Source of the DNA: Neisseria dumasiana
GTDB taxonomy: Bacteria > Pseudomonadota > Gammaproteobacteria > Burkholderiales > Neisseriaceae
DNA: 64,000 nt
Assembly: GCF_022870885.1 (NCBI RefSeq)
Contig: NZ_CP091509.1
Coordinates: 2,108,001 to 2,172,000, forward strand
Direction of reading: 5' to 3'
Part shown: positions 35,757 to 43,877 of the stretch, in pieces
How the letters are laid out: each line of letters begins with the position of its first letter
Numbering within the stretch: the first letter of the stretch is position 1
Notes under the pieces: model-generated
The model's input: only the letters and a program-made list of their open reading frames with translations
What the model was told of the DNA's origin: nothing
Databases searched by the model: none
Made by a program: the position numbers and the translations under genes

Positions 35757-37547
35757 TTAAACAGGTTGTGTGCGTTCTTCCAGCCATGATTTGGCCGCAC
35801 CTTCCACCAACGGCAACAGTTTTTCGCGCACTCGGGCATGATAGCTGTTGACCCATTCGATTTCGCTTGCCGACATCATGGCAATGTCCATCAGGCGGGT
35901 GTCTATCGGGCAGAGAGTAACGGTTTCGAAGCATAAGAATTTGCCGAACGCGGTTTCTTCAGGCTGTGCAACGGGGCGGTTGATCACCAGATTTTCAATG
36001 CGGATACCCCACTTGCCGGGGCGGTACAAACCCGGTTCGTTGGAAGTAAACATACCTGCTTTCATGGCGTGGTTGGGGTGGGTGGCAGCGTGATAGGAAA
36101 TAACTTGCGGCCCTTCATGCACGTTGAGGAAGTATCCGACGCCGTGGCCGGTGCCGTGGCCGTAGTCGCATTGGGCTTTCCACATGGGCGCGCGGCAGAT
36201 GGCGTCTATCATCGGCGCGGCAATGTTTTCGGGAAACACGGCTTCGGCCAGCGCGATATGGGCTTTCAACACCAGCGTAAAGTCGCGTTTTTGCTCGGCA
36301 CTCGGCGTGCCGATGGGAATCACGCGGGTAATGTCGGTGGTGCCGTTTTCATACTGGCCGCCCGAATCAATCAGCAGCAGGCCGTTGCCTTCAATCAGGC
36401 TGTACGCTTCGGGCGTGGCGCTGTAATGCGGCAACGCACCGTTGGCGTTGTAACCGGCAATGGTGCCGAAGCTGTGCGAAATGAAGTGCGAACGGCGGCT
36501 GCGGTGCGCCAGCAGCATGGTGTCGATATCCAGCTCGGACACGGTTTCACCGTCGGCCAGTTTTTGCTCCAACTCGGCAAAGAAGCCGCACAACGCCGCG
36601 CCGTCCTGCCGCATGGCTTCGCGGATGTGGGCAATGTCGGCATCTGACTTGATGGATTTAAACAAAGTGCTCGGGTTGATGCTTTCTACCAGTTTCACGC
36701 TGTCGGGCAGCTTCTGCACGGTGCTGACGGCGGTTTTGGCCGGATCAATCAACAGCGCGCCGGAAACGGCGGCCAAGGCATCGGCGGCGGTGTGATAATC
36801 GGCGGTGCTGATGCCTGCGGCTTCCAAGCCTTGGGCAGAGGCTTCGCTCAAGCCGCTTTGGTTCACAAACAGCGTGGCAGTATCCGCGCCGATCAGCAGA
36901 TAAGACAAAAACACGGGGTTATAAGACACATCGCTGCCGCGCAGATTGGTCAGCCATGCAATATCGTCGAGCGAAGAAATCAGGTGGTAGTCCGCGCCTT
37001 TTTCTTTTACGGCCGCCCGCACGCGCGCCAGTTTTTCGGCGGCGGTTTCGCTCACGCATTCGGCCTTGTGCGGATAAATCTCGCTCGACGGCAACGCGGG
37101 GCGGTCTGCCCACAAACCGTCGAGCAAATCGCCTTGATGGTTGAGGCCGATATTTTTTGCCGCAAAGGCCGTCTGAAGCTGACGTTGCGCCGTTAACGAC
37201 AACATATCCGGCGCAACGCCTACCCGGGCGTTTTCCGGCAGGCTTTGCGCCAAATCTTCCACATGGGTTAATCCGAAACCGAGTTTTTTCAATTCGATGC
37301 CGCTGCCCGCAAGCTGCTTTTCCGCCTGCTCCCAATAACGGCTGTCGGCCCACAAATCGGCACTGTCGGCTTTAACCACCAACGTGCCTACCGAGCCGGT
37401 AAAACCCGAAACATACACCCTGCCCTGCCAATGTTCGGGCAAGTATTCCGAAAGGTGCGGATCGGCCGAAGGGATAATCCAAGCATCAAACTTCTGCTCC
37501 TGCATTTTTTTGCGCAGTGCAGCCAAGCGTTGTGAAGGGGTATTCAT
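35757..37547 (-). CDS. pepP: Xaa-Pro aminopeptidase (M24B, long form)
   Basis: A 596-residue aminopeptidase P resembling the long eukaryotic-type XPNPEP1 rather than the 440-residue E. coli PepP. Two N-terminal creatinase-like domains (about 1-310) precede the pita-bread catalytic domain. The metal ligands are in LLIDSGGQYENGTTDITR, HGTGHGVGYFLNVHEG, TSNEPGLY and GIRIENL. It removes N-terminal residues ahead of proline in the cytoplasm. It starts 25 bases after a peptide transporter gene on the same strand, a sensible partnership for peptide use. Confidence 0.94.
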   Translation of the reverse strand: MNTPSQRLAALRKKMQEQKFDAWIIPSADPHLSEYLPEHWQGRVYVSGFTGSVGTLVVKADSADLWADSRYWEQAEKQLAGSGIELKKLGFGLTHVEDLAQSLPENARVGVAPDMLSLTAQRQLQTAFAAKNIGLNHQGDLLDGLWADRPALPSSEIYPHKAECVSETAAEKLARVRAAVKEKGADYHLISSLDDIAWLTNLRGSDVSYNPVFLSYLLIGADTATLFVNQSGLSEASAQGLEAAGISTADYHTAADALAAVSGALLIDPAKTAVSTVQKLPDSVKLVESINPSTLFKSIKSDADIAHIREAMRQDGAALCGFFAELEQKLADGETVSELDIDTMLLAHRSRRSHFISHSFGTIAGYNANGALPHYSATPEAYSLIEGNGLLLIDSGGQYENGTTDITRVIPIGTPSAEQKRDFTLVLKAHIALAEAVFPENIAAPMIDAICRAPMWKAQCDYGHGTGHGVGYFLNVHEGPQVISYHAATHPNHAMKAGMFTSNEPGLYRPGKWGIRIENLVINRPVAQPEETAFGKFLCFETVTLCPIDTRLMDIAMMSASEIEWVNSYHARVREKLLPLVEGAAKSWLEERTQPV

Positions 37548-37572
37548 CAGGGGGTTCCTTATCCGATAGTGC

Positions 37573-39024
37573 TTAATCCACGCCTTTGAGCAAACGGTTC
37601 AACACCGGCACAAGCAACAACAGCACCCCACCCGCAATCAAACCGGCCATGCCGATTAAGCGGTAGAACGCTGCGGCGGTTTCAGCAGCATAATATTTTT
37701 TAAACACGAGGCCGCCCAAAGTAAAGCCGAGCGACAAAGCGAGAAAGTTCAACGCAACCATTTGCGTTTTAAAGTGAGAGGGGGCGATTTTGGTAGCAAG
37801 CGACAGCGAAATCGGCGAAAGCAGCAGTTCGGCAATCGTAATACCCAAAATGACCAACGCAAACACGGCCAACGGCATAACCGTGCCGCCGGCAATAAAA
37901 GGAACGAAACACCAATACGACACCCCCAACACCATCAGTGCCAAAGCAAATTTCAACGGCGTTTTAGGCTGTTTTTCACCCATTTTCGTCCACATGGCGG
38001 CCATCAAGCCCGAAAACACCACTACCCAGAAGCTTTGCAGCGAATCTTTCCACGATACCGGAATCGTAAAACTGCCGACCGCACGGTCGATGGTTTCGTC
38101 GAAATACACGGTTACCGAAGTGAATACCTGAAACCACAAAGCCCAAAAAATACAGATGGCCAGAAACAAAGGCACATAAGCCATAATATAACGTTTGTTT
38201 TGCTCTTCAACCGAAGGGCTGGCCAACAAGCGCGCAAAATACACCACCGTGGCCGCAATCACCGTGCCCAAGAGCACTTTCGAAAAATTATCCAGATTCA
38301 ACCAGCCCAAAGCCACCACCGCGAAAATCAACCCTGCAACCGCAACGGCAGCCAGCGCGGCAATCTTGCCCTGCCCCTGCTGTAAAGGAAAAGGTGCGGG
38401 CGTATGCGGCAAAAACTTTCTGCCGCGCGCGTATTGCCACAAACCGAAAGCCATGCCCACCGCCGCCGCACCGAAGCCGTAGTGGAAGCCGATGTTGTTT
38501 TGCAGCAGACCGGTAATCAGCGGGCCTAAAAAACCGCCGATATTGATCGAAATATAAAAAATCGAGAATCCGGCATCACGCAGCGGGCGCAATTCGTCGC
38601 TTTCATATAGAGAACCGACCATCGAGCTGGCCGACGCTTTCACACCGCCGCTGCCCAATGCAATCATCACCAAGCCGCACAGCAAACCGGCAAAACCCGG
38701 AATCACCGCCAAAGCGATATGGCCGCCCATCACCAAAATGCCCGAATAAAACAGCGTTCTTTCCGCGCCCCACAGGCGGTCGGCCAACCAACCGCCCAAA
38801 ATCGTCGAAAGATACACGCTGCCGCCATACGCGCCGACAATGCCGCCCGCTACTGCCTTATCCATACCCAAACCGCCCTGTGTGGTTTGGTAATACAGAT
38901 AAATCAGCAATATGCCCTGCATTCCGTAGAACGAAAAGCGTTCCCATAATTCGATGTGGAACAGCGTGGAAAGCTGCCACGGATGGCCGAAAAATTTTTT
39001 GTGTTCAGGTAACTGTTTTTCCAT
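37573..39024 (-). CDS. POT-family proton-dependent oligopeptide transporter
   Basis: A 483-residue transporter with 12-14 helices. The ELWERFSFYGMQG motif on helix 1, carrying the ExxERFxYYG proton-coupling signature, and the GGWLADRLWG and FSIFYISINIGGFLGP motifs identify POT/PTR carriers for di- and tripeptides. It should bring peptides into the cytoplasm for the adjacent Xaa-Pro aminopeptidase. The E. coli relatives are DtpA/DtpB; the exact subtype is not assigned. The 298-base gap to trmJ holds a Correia-like fragment (about 39219-39262) and a DUS hairpin. Confidence 0.93.
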   Translation of the reverse strand: MEKQLPEHKKFFGHPWQLSTLFHIELWERFSFYGMQGILLIYLYYQTTQGGLGMDKAVAGGIVGAYGGSVYLSTILGGWLADRLWGAERTLFYSGILVMGGHIALAVIPGFAGLLCGLVMIALGSGGVKASASSMVGSLYESDELRPLRDAGFSIFYISINIGGFLGPLITGLLQNNIGFHYGFGAAAVGMAFGLWQYARGRKFLPHTPAPFPLQQGQGKIAALAAVAVAGLIFAVVALGWLNLDNFSKVLLGTVIAATVVYFARLLASPSVEEQNKRYIMAYVPLFLAICIFWALWFQVFTSVTVYFDETIDRAVGSFTIPVSWKDSLQSFWVVVFSGLMAAMWTKMGEKQPKTPLKFALALMVLGVSYWCFVPFIAGGTVMPLAVFALVILGITIAELLLSPISLSLATKIAPSHFKTQMVALNFLALSLGFTLGGLVFKKYYAAETAAAFYRLIGMAGLIAGGVLLLLVPVLNRLLKGVD

Positions 39025-39286
39025 GATTCTCTCCTCTCAAACACACCTGTACGGCGTTTTCTTTTTTATCATGCCCCCGTTTTATCATTTTCATCTGCGG
39101 CCTGCAATAACCATTCAATCCGAACGCCCGCAAACCTCGGTGCGGACTTCAGGCATGGCGTCAACGGGCACGGCAGCGGTTTTTGCAAAAATATCGGAGC
39201 GGTACGAAACCGTCTCTCTAAGCTAAAGCGCAACAACGCCGCAGCAAAATAAGTTGATTGGCCGTGCCCGACACCCGAACAGATTT

Positions 39287-39317
39287 GAGGCCGTCTGAAA
39301 GCATTTCAGACGGCCTC
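39287..39317 (-). terminator. Inverted DUS pair after trmJ
   Basis: GAGGCCGTCTGAAA and TTTCAGACGGCCTC with a very short loop, six bases beyond the stop of the minus-strand trmJ. Confidence 0.85.
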
Positions 39318-39322
39318 AACGA

Positions 39323-40132
39323 TTAATCTTTCAAATTGCGTTTCACGGTATTCAAAAAGCCGCGCAGGATATCGATGTCTTCGGTTTGCGTATCCGCCCG
39401 CATAAACAGATTCTGCATGCGGCGCATCAGGCGTTCGCTGTTGCGGCGGTTGAAAAAGCCGATGTCGTTCATCACGCTTTCCATATGGCCGACCATACCG
39501 GCAATCTGTTCGTGGGTGGCCGGTCGGGTGTCCTGCTGCAAATGCGTCATCGGCATATCGGTTTGGCTGAACAGCTCGTAACACACCACCTGCACGGCTT
39601 GCGCGAGGTTGAGCGAGAAATAGTCGGGGTTACCGTTGATGGTCATCAGGCGGTTGCAGTTTTGCACTTCTTCGATGCTCAGGCCGAAGGTTTCGTTGCC
39701 GAACACCAGCGCAACCTGTTGGCCGTCTGAAGCGGCTTGCAGCAATTCGGGCACAAGTTGGCGCGGGGTTTGCAGCGGCGCGGTCAGTTCGCGTTTGCGG
39801 CTGGTTAAGGCGCAACTCAGGGTGGTGTGCGCCAACGCTTCGTCGAGCGTAGCCACAATGCGGGCGTTTTCCAACACGTCCGCCGCGCCGGATGCCAGCA
39901 CGAAGCTCTCTTCGGGCAGTTTGAAATCCTGCGGCTCGGCGGCATCGAACAGCGGCGGGTTTTCGGTCATCGGCGTGGCAATCAGTTGCGGCGCAACCAA
40001 AGTCAAACGGTGCAGCCCCATGGTTTTCATGGCACGGGCGGCGGAACCGATATTGGCGGGATGGCTGGTGCGGGCGAGCACGATATGGATATTGTCGAGA
40101 TAAGCGGGAACGGCGGGCTTGGGATTCATCAT
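39323..40132 (-). CDS. trmJ: TrmJ-type tRNA 2'-O-ribose methyltransferase
   Basis: A 269-residue SpoU-class (SPOUT) methyltransferase. Motif 1 is RTSHPANIGSAARAMKTMGL, motif 2 LVFGNETFGLS and motif 3 GNPDYFSLNLAQAVQVVCYEL, the knotted SAM site. The helical C-terminus (about 170-269) is that of TrmJ, which methylates position 32 of several tRNAs. The start is one of two adjacent ATG codons (40132 or 40129), with no clear ribosome site. Divergent from suhB. Another SpoU enzyme cannot be excluded from sequence alone. Confidence 0.88.
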   Translation of the reverse strand: MMNPKPAVPAYLDNIHIVLARTSHPANIGSAARAMKTMGLHRLTLVAPQLIATPMTENPPLFDAAEPQDFKLPEESFVLASGAADVLENARIVATLDEALAHTTLSCALTSRKRELTAPLQTPRQLVPELLQAASDGQQVALVFGNETFGLSIEEVQNCNRLMTINGNPDYFSLNLAQAVQVVCYELFSQTDMPMTHLQQDTRPATHEQIAGMVGHMESVMNDIGFFNRRNSERLMRRMQNLFMRADTQTEDIDILRGFLNTVKRNLKD

Positions 40133-40176
40133 GTTTTATTTTCGGAACAGGGGTATAATGTGCGCCTGAATATTTT

Positions 40177-40202
40177 TTCAGACGGCCTCAAGGCCGTCTG
40201 AA
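40177..40202. repeat. Tight inverted DUS pair in the trmJ/suhB promoter region
   Basis: TTCAGACGGCCT and AGGCCGTCTGAA separated by two bases. It lies between divergent genes, so it is not at the end of either and probably serves for uptake rather than termination. Confidence 0.7.
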
Positions 40203-40281
40203 TGCTCTTTAACAACATTGGAAACAGCGTAAACGCAGCGTTTTACGTTTTGCCTTATTGTACCCGATTAGAAAGAATGCC

Positions 40282-41070
40282 ATGAACCCGATTTTAAACA
40301 CCGCCCTCAAAGCCGCGCGCAAAGCAGGCGATATGATGATCCGCGCATCGCGCAATCTCGATGCCGTGAAAACCGACAGCAAAGCGTTTAACGATTTTGT
40401 TTCCGATGTTGACCGCACCGCCGAAGCCATTTTGGTCGACGCGCTCAAAGAAGCCTATCCCCATCACAAAATCACCGCCGAAGAAGGCGGCTCGCAAGGC
40501 AAATCCACCGCCGAATACGAGTGGATTATCGACCCGCTCGACGGCACCACCAACTATCTGCACGGCCATCCCCAATACGCCATCTCTATGGCGCTGCTGC
40601 ACAAAGGCGTGTTACAGGAAGCATTGGTGTACGCGCCCGAACGCAACGATTTATACATGGCTTCACGCGGCAAAGGCGCATTACTGAACGACCGCCGCAT
40701 CCGCGTTTCTTCCCGCATCGAACTTAACCGCTGCTTAATCGGCACCGGCTTTCCGGTTGTCGACCAAAGCATGATGGACACCTATCTCGCCATTCTGAAA
40801 GACTTCTTAGCCAAAACCGCCGGCGGCCGCCGCGAAGGTTCCGCCGCGCTCGACCTGTGCGCCGTAGCCTGCGGACGTTTGGACGGCTTTTTCGAGTTCA
40901 ACCTCAAACCGTGGGACATCGCTGCCGGAGCGTTGCTGGTGCAGGAAGCAGGCGGCATCGTAACCGACATGCAGGGTAACGAAAGCTGGCTGGAAAGCGG
41001 CGACATCGTGGCCGGCAACCCGAAAGTATTGGGCCAAATGCTGCAAATCATTGCACCTCATGTGAAGTAA
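40282..41070 (+). CDS. suhB: Inositol monophosphatase family protein SuhB
   Basis: A 262-residue metal-dependent phosphatase. Motif WIIDPLDGTTNY near residue 83 and the C-terminal KPWDIAAGALLVQEAGG carry the Mg-binding acids, and ITAEEG supplies the third ligand. In E. coli SuhB also joins rRNA antitermination complexes; whether it does here is unknown. The start is ATG 40282 with GAAAGA upstream; an earlier TTG in frame is not needed. Closed by a DUS hairpin and followed by rnfB. Confidence 0.94.
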   Translation: MNPILNTALKAARKAGDMMIRASRNLDAVKTDSKAFNDFVSDVDRTAEAILVDALKEAYPHHKITAEEGGSQGKSTAEYEWIIDPLDGTTNYLHGHPQYAISMALLHKGVLQEALVYAPERNDLYMASRGKGALLNDRRIRVSSRIELNRCLIGTGFPVVDQSMMDTYLAILKDFLAKTAGGRREGSAALDLCAVACGRLDGFFEFNLKPWDIAAGALLVQEAGGIVTDMQGNESWLESGDIVAGNPKVLGQMLQIIAPHVK

Positions 41071-41085
41071 GGCAGCCCCGAACAT

Positions 41086-41118
41086 CAGGCCGTCTGAAAA
41101 TATGGTTCAGACGGCCTG
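41086..41118 (+). terminator. Inverted DUS pair after suhB
   Basis: CAGGCCGTCTGAA and TTCAGACGGCCTG with a 7-base loop, 15 bases after the suhB stop. Confidence 0.85.
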
Positions 41119-41203
41119 AAACATTCGGCAAGCAAAGCCCGCCAAAAACCGATAAACTAATGAATATCAAACACATAACACAAACCATCCGAAGCCGACT
41201 GCC

Positions 41204-42040
41204 ATGAACCTCGTCCAACGCCTCGACCAAATCCTGCCGCAAACCCAATGCAGAGAATGCGGCTACCAAGGCTGCCTGCCCTACGCAGAAGCATTGGCCG
41301 ACGGTTCCGCCAATATCAACCTGTGCGCACCCGGCGGCGAAACCGTGATGCTCGACATTTCCGCCCTGCTCGGCAAACCGCCCGTCGCACCGGCCAAAAT
41401 CCAAGAAAAAGCACTCGCTTGGATAGACGAATCCGTGTGCATAGGCTGCACCGCCTGCATCCGCGCCTGCCCCGTCGATGCCATCATGGGCGCATCCAAA
41501 CAAATGCACACCGTCATCAGCAGCGAATGCACCGGCTGCGGCCTCTGCGTCGCCCCCTGCCCCGTCGACTGCATCTACATGCAGCCGGTTGAAGCCGACC
41601 ATCTGCCCCAAGCCCGTTTTCTGAGCAGCAGCAACGAAGCCCGCTTTGCCGCCGCCGAACACGCCCGCAAGCGTTACCATTGGCACGAAGCCCGCAAATC
41701 ACGCGACCAAGAAGAAAAACGCGCCTATCTCGCCGAACGGGAAGCCGCTGCAAAACAAGCACAAACCGCCCCAAACGCAACCGCTCCCAAGCCCGCATTC
41801 AACCCTGCCGACTTAATCGCCCAAGCCATGGCCCGCGCCCAAGCGCAACAAGCCCAGCGCGTCGTCCCCGCCAACCGCGAAGCCTACCAAGCCCAACAGC
41901 TTGCCGACGCCCAAGAACGCGCCACCTACCGCCGCGCCCAAAGAGATTTGCAATACGGCAACGAAGAAGAAAAAGCCGCCGCGTTGGCCTACTTGCGCAA
42001 ATACAAAGCCGAACAAGAAGCCAAAGCACTCAAATCGTAA
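41204..42040 (+). CDS. rnfB: RnfB-like Fe-S electron transfer protein (solo)
   Basis: A 278-residue protein. An N-terminal 4Fe-4S domain of the RnfB type (C16-x2-C19-x4-C24, fourth cysteine at C42) is followed by two ferredoxin clusters ([14 protein letters not shown] and [14 protein letters not shown]), then a long charged helical tail (about 145-278) rich in A, E, K, R and Q. The N-terminal membrane helix of true RnfB is missing, and no other rnf genes flank it. It is therefore probably a soluble electron carrier rather than part of the Rnf pump. Two neisserial names, rnfB and rsxB, are in use. Confidence 0.88.
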   Translation: MNLVQRLDQILPQTQCRECGYQGCLPYAEALADGSANINLCAPGGETVMLDISALLGKPPVAPAKIQEKALAWIDESVCIGCTACIRACPVDAIMGASKQMHTVISSECTGCGLCVAPCPVDCIYMQPVEADHLPQARFLSSSNEARFAAAEHARKRYHWHEARKSRDQEEKRAYLAEREAAAKQAQTAPNATAPKPAFNPADLIAQAMARAQAQQAQRVVPANREAYQAQQLADAQERATYRRAQRDLQYGNEEEKAAALAYLRKYKAEQEAKALKS

Positions 42041-42063
42041 CCCGACACCCACCATCAAACATG

Positions 42064-42090
42064 AGGCCGTCTGAAAACGTTCAGACGGCT
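42064..42090 (+). terminator. Inverted DUS pair after rnfB
   Basis: AGGCCGTCTGAA and TTCAGACGGCT with a short loop, followed by TAAAACTTTT, 23 bases after the rnfB stop. Confidence 0.8.
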
Positions 42091-42115
42091 TAAAACTTTT
42101 GTACTCTCTTCCGTA

Positions 42116-42184
42116 TATAGCAAATAAACTTATTTTTGATACAAGGCAGCAACGCCGCAGCAGAAATGAAGTTTATTTGCCATA
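42116..42184. repeat. 69-bp Correia-like element with inverted ends
   Basis: It begins TATAGCAAATAAACTT and ends with the complement of TATGGCAAATAAACTT; the interior reads GATACAAGGCAGCAACGCCG. The size and TATAG ends resemble small Correia-type repeats, but the inner terminal sequence differs from the meningococcal form. Related fragments lie near 39.2, 43.7 and 48.0 kb. Confidence 0.65.
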
Positions 42185-42205
42185 GGCCATAGAAAGTCTC
42201 TGCAC

Positions 42206-42243
42206 AAAAAATACCCGATTCAATAAAGAATCGGGTATTTTAT
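42206..42243 (-). terminator. Terminator of slyD
   Basis: AAATACCCGATTC and GAATCGGGTATTT form a 13-base stem with a 6-base loop and flanking A/T runs, about 55 bases past the slyD stop on the minus strand. Confidence 0.88.
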
Positions 42244-42297
42244 TGATATCCGAAGCCTTGCCGTGCACACCACAGTTTTCAAGGCCGGCGGAATCAT

Positions 42298-42777
42298 TTA
42301 GTGGTGATGGCCGTGCTCGCCGTGAACATGGCCGTGCTCGATTTCTTCAGGCTCCGCATCACGCACGCTTTCAACCGTGGCTTTGAAACGGATTTTCATG
42401 CCCGCCAGCGGGTGGTTGCCGTCCACCACGGCTTTACCGTCGGCCACATCGGTTACACGGTACACCCATACGTCGCCGGTTTCAGGATCGTCGGCTTCAA
42501 ACATCATGCCTACTTCAACCTCAACCGGAAAAACATTAACATCTTCAATACGCACCAGCTCGGGGTCTTGTTCGCCGAAAGCATCGTCGGGAGCAAGCAC
42601 TACATCTACAACATCGCCCACTTCCTTACCGTGCAGCGCTTCTTCAACTAAAGGGAAAATACCGTCGTAACCGCCGTGGAGATAAACAATAGGCTGTTCG
42701 GTTTTATCGAGAAGTTGGTCGTTCGCATCAAACATTTCATAATGGAGCGAAACAACAGAATTTTTTTGGATGGCCAT
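42298..42777 (-). CDS. slyD: SlyD-type FKBP peptidyl-prolyl isomerase
   Basis: A 159-residue FKBP. The N-terminal isomerase half (NSVVSLHYEMFDANDQLLDKTEQP, YLHGGYDGIFPLVEEAL) is interrupted by the IF chaperone domain (about 70-120), and a short histidine-rich tail (HGHVHGEHGHHH) binds nickel or zinc. SlyD helps proline-limited folding and can supply nickel in other species. Start MAIQKNS at 42777 is the family norm; a longer frame runs into AT-rich leader DNA. Closed by a strong terminator. Confidence 0.93.
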   Translation of the reverse strand: MAIQKNSVVSLHYEMFDANDQLLDKTEQPIVYLHGGYDGIFPLVEEALHGKEVGDVVDVVLAPDDAFGEQDPELVRIEDVNVFPVEVEVGMMFEADDPETGDVWVYRVTDVADGKAVVDGNHPLAGMKIRFKATVESVRDAEPEEIEHGHVHGEHGHHH

Positions 42778-43246
42778 GCCGTGAAGTCCTATCAGTTTTA
42801 AAATGTGAATCGATTTTAACACATTAATACATATTCCGAGGGGCAACGGGTATGTTATTTTGAATAAAAAATCAATCAAACACAGCCTTTTATTCCATAA
42901 ACATGTTGTTTTTTTACTACCAACCACAAAAAATAGCAAAAAAATGCGTAATACCCGCAAAAATAGTTTTTATTGTTATAAAACATATTAATTTTTTGAA
43001 ATTTCAATGCAAATTTGAATTTTATTACATAAAAAAAGCAAAAATTTGCACCGTTTATTGAACTAATCGGCGCGTTAATATGACTAAGCATCCATATTCT
43101 TGCCGAACATCATGGCTGGTTACATTGCATTGGCTTTTAGGGTCGGGCATAATTAGCAAAATTCAGCAATGAATTTCTACAACAAACCGGGGTCGATTCC
43201 CGACGTTTAACAATTAATTTTTAAGTCGATTTAAAAGGTATTTAAA
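42778..43246. other. AT-rich gap between slyD and a lipoprotein gene
   Basis: 469 bases, very A+T rich from 42840 to 43075. No DUS, no repeat and no supported gene. The segment 43186-43206 (GGGGTCGATTCCC) superficially resembles a tRNA T-arm but has no acceptor or anticodon arms around it. AAAAGG lies 6-7 bases before the 43247 start. Confidence 0.5.
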
Positions 43247-43552
43247 ATGAAAAAATCTCTGTTTGCCGCTGCTTTGATGTCTTTGTTCTTGGCTGCTTGT
43301 GGCGACAATGCCAGCAAAGCCCAAGACGCTGCCGCTAAAGCTTCTGAAGCCGTAGTTGAAGCTGCATCTGCTGCTACCGAAGCTGCTTCTGAAGCTAAAG
43401 AAGCTGCCGTTGAAGCTGCTTCTGATGCCAAACAAGCTGTTGCCGAAGGTGCTAAAGACGCTTCTGCCGCTGTTGCCGAAGCCGCTTCTGCTGCTCAAGC
43501 TGCCGAAAATGCTTCTGCTGCCGCTTCTGCCGCTGCTTCTGCCGCCAACTAA
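43247..43552 (+). CDS. Small Ala-rich helical lipoprotein
   Basis: A 101-residue lipoprotein: signal peptide MKKSLFAAALMSLFLAAC with lipobox LAAC (C18), then about 80 residues made almost only of A, E, S, K, V and D with quasi-repeats such as EAASEAKEAAVEAASDAKQA. This should form a long amphipathic helix or coiled coil in the periplasm, much as Lpp-like or outer-membrane tethering proteins do. No named family is assigned. The gene has its own strong terminator and a good ribosome site, so it may be highly expressed. Codon use is strongly biased (GCT, GCC, GAA). Confidence 0.88.
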   Translation: MKKSLFAAALMSLFLAACGDNASKAQDAAAKASEAVVEAASAATEAASEAKEAAVEAASDAKQAVAEGAKDASAAVAEAASAAQAAENASAAASAAASAAN

Positions 43553-43572
43553 TTTCTGTTTTTCAGAATCAG

Positions 43573-43615
43573 AGCAAAAAGCAGGATACACAAGTATCCT
43601 GCTTTTTGCTTTTTC
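43573..43615 (+). terminator. Strong terminator after the Ala-rich lipoprotein
   Basis: A perfect 17-base stem (AGCAAAAAGCAGGATAC and its complement) with a 4-base loop and trailing TTTT, 20 bases after the stop codon. Confidence 0.92.
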
Positions 43616-43679
43616 ACAATCTTAAACCTGAAAACAATCGGCAATCGTCGTACAATTTCCGTGTTTACCGCAAACAACC

Positions 43680-43806
43680 CTATTTTGATACAAACCGGCA
43701 AGCCGCAGGCAGTATGCGTAGTACGAAACGGCTCCCACAATCATTACTCTTTGAGCTAAGGCGCAGCAACGCCTTAGCGAGTTAAGTTGATTTGCGATAA
43801 AACTTA
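43680..43806. repeat. Correia-like repeat remnant
   Basis: It contains TTTGATACAAACCGGCAAGCC, GCAGGCAGTATGCGTAGTACG and a GCTAAGGCG/CGCCTTAGC hairpin, followed by AAGTTGATTTGCGATAAAACTT. These match parts of Correia-type intergenic repeats. Together with the terminator it explains the 43553-43877 gap. Confidence 0.55.
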
Positions 43807-43877
43807 ATCCGGGCGTTAACTTCATAATCTTTCGTTTATTATTCGATACATTTTTTCAGACGGCCTCTTTGCGTATT

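Noticed and set aside
43186..43206. A tRNA or tmRNA T-arm-like sequence
   Set aside because: No acceptor stem, anticodon arm or CCA in the surroundings.
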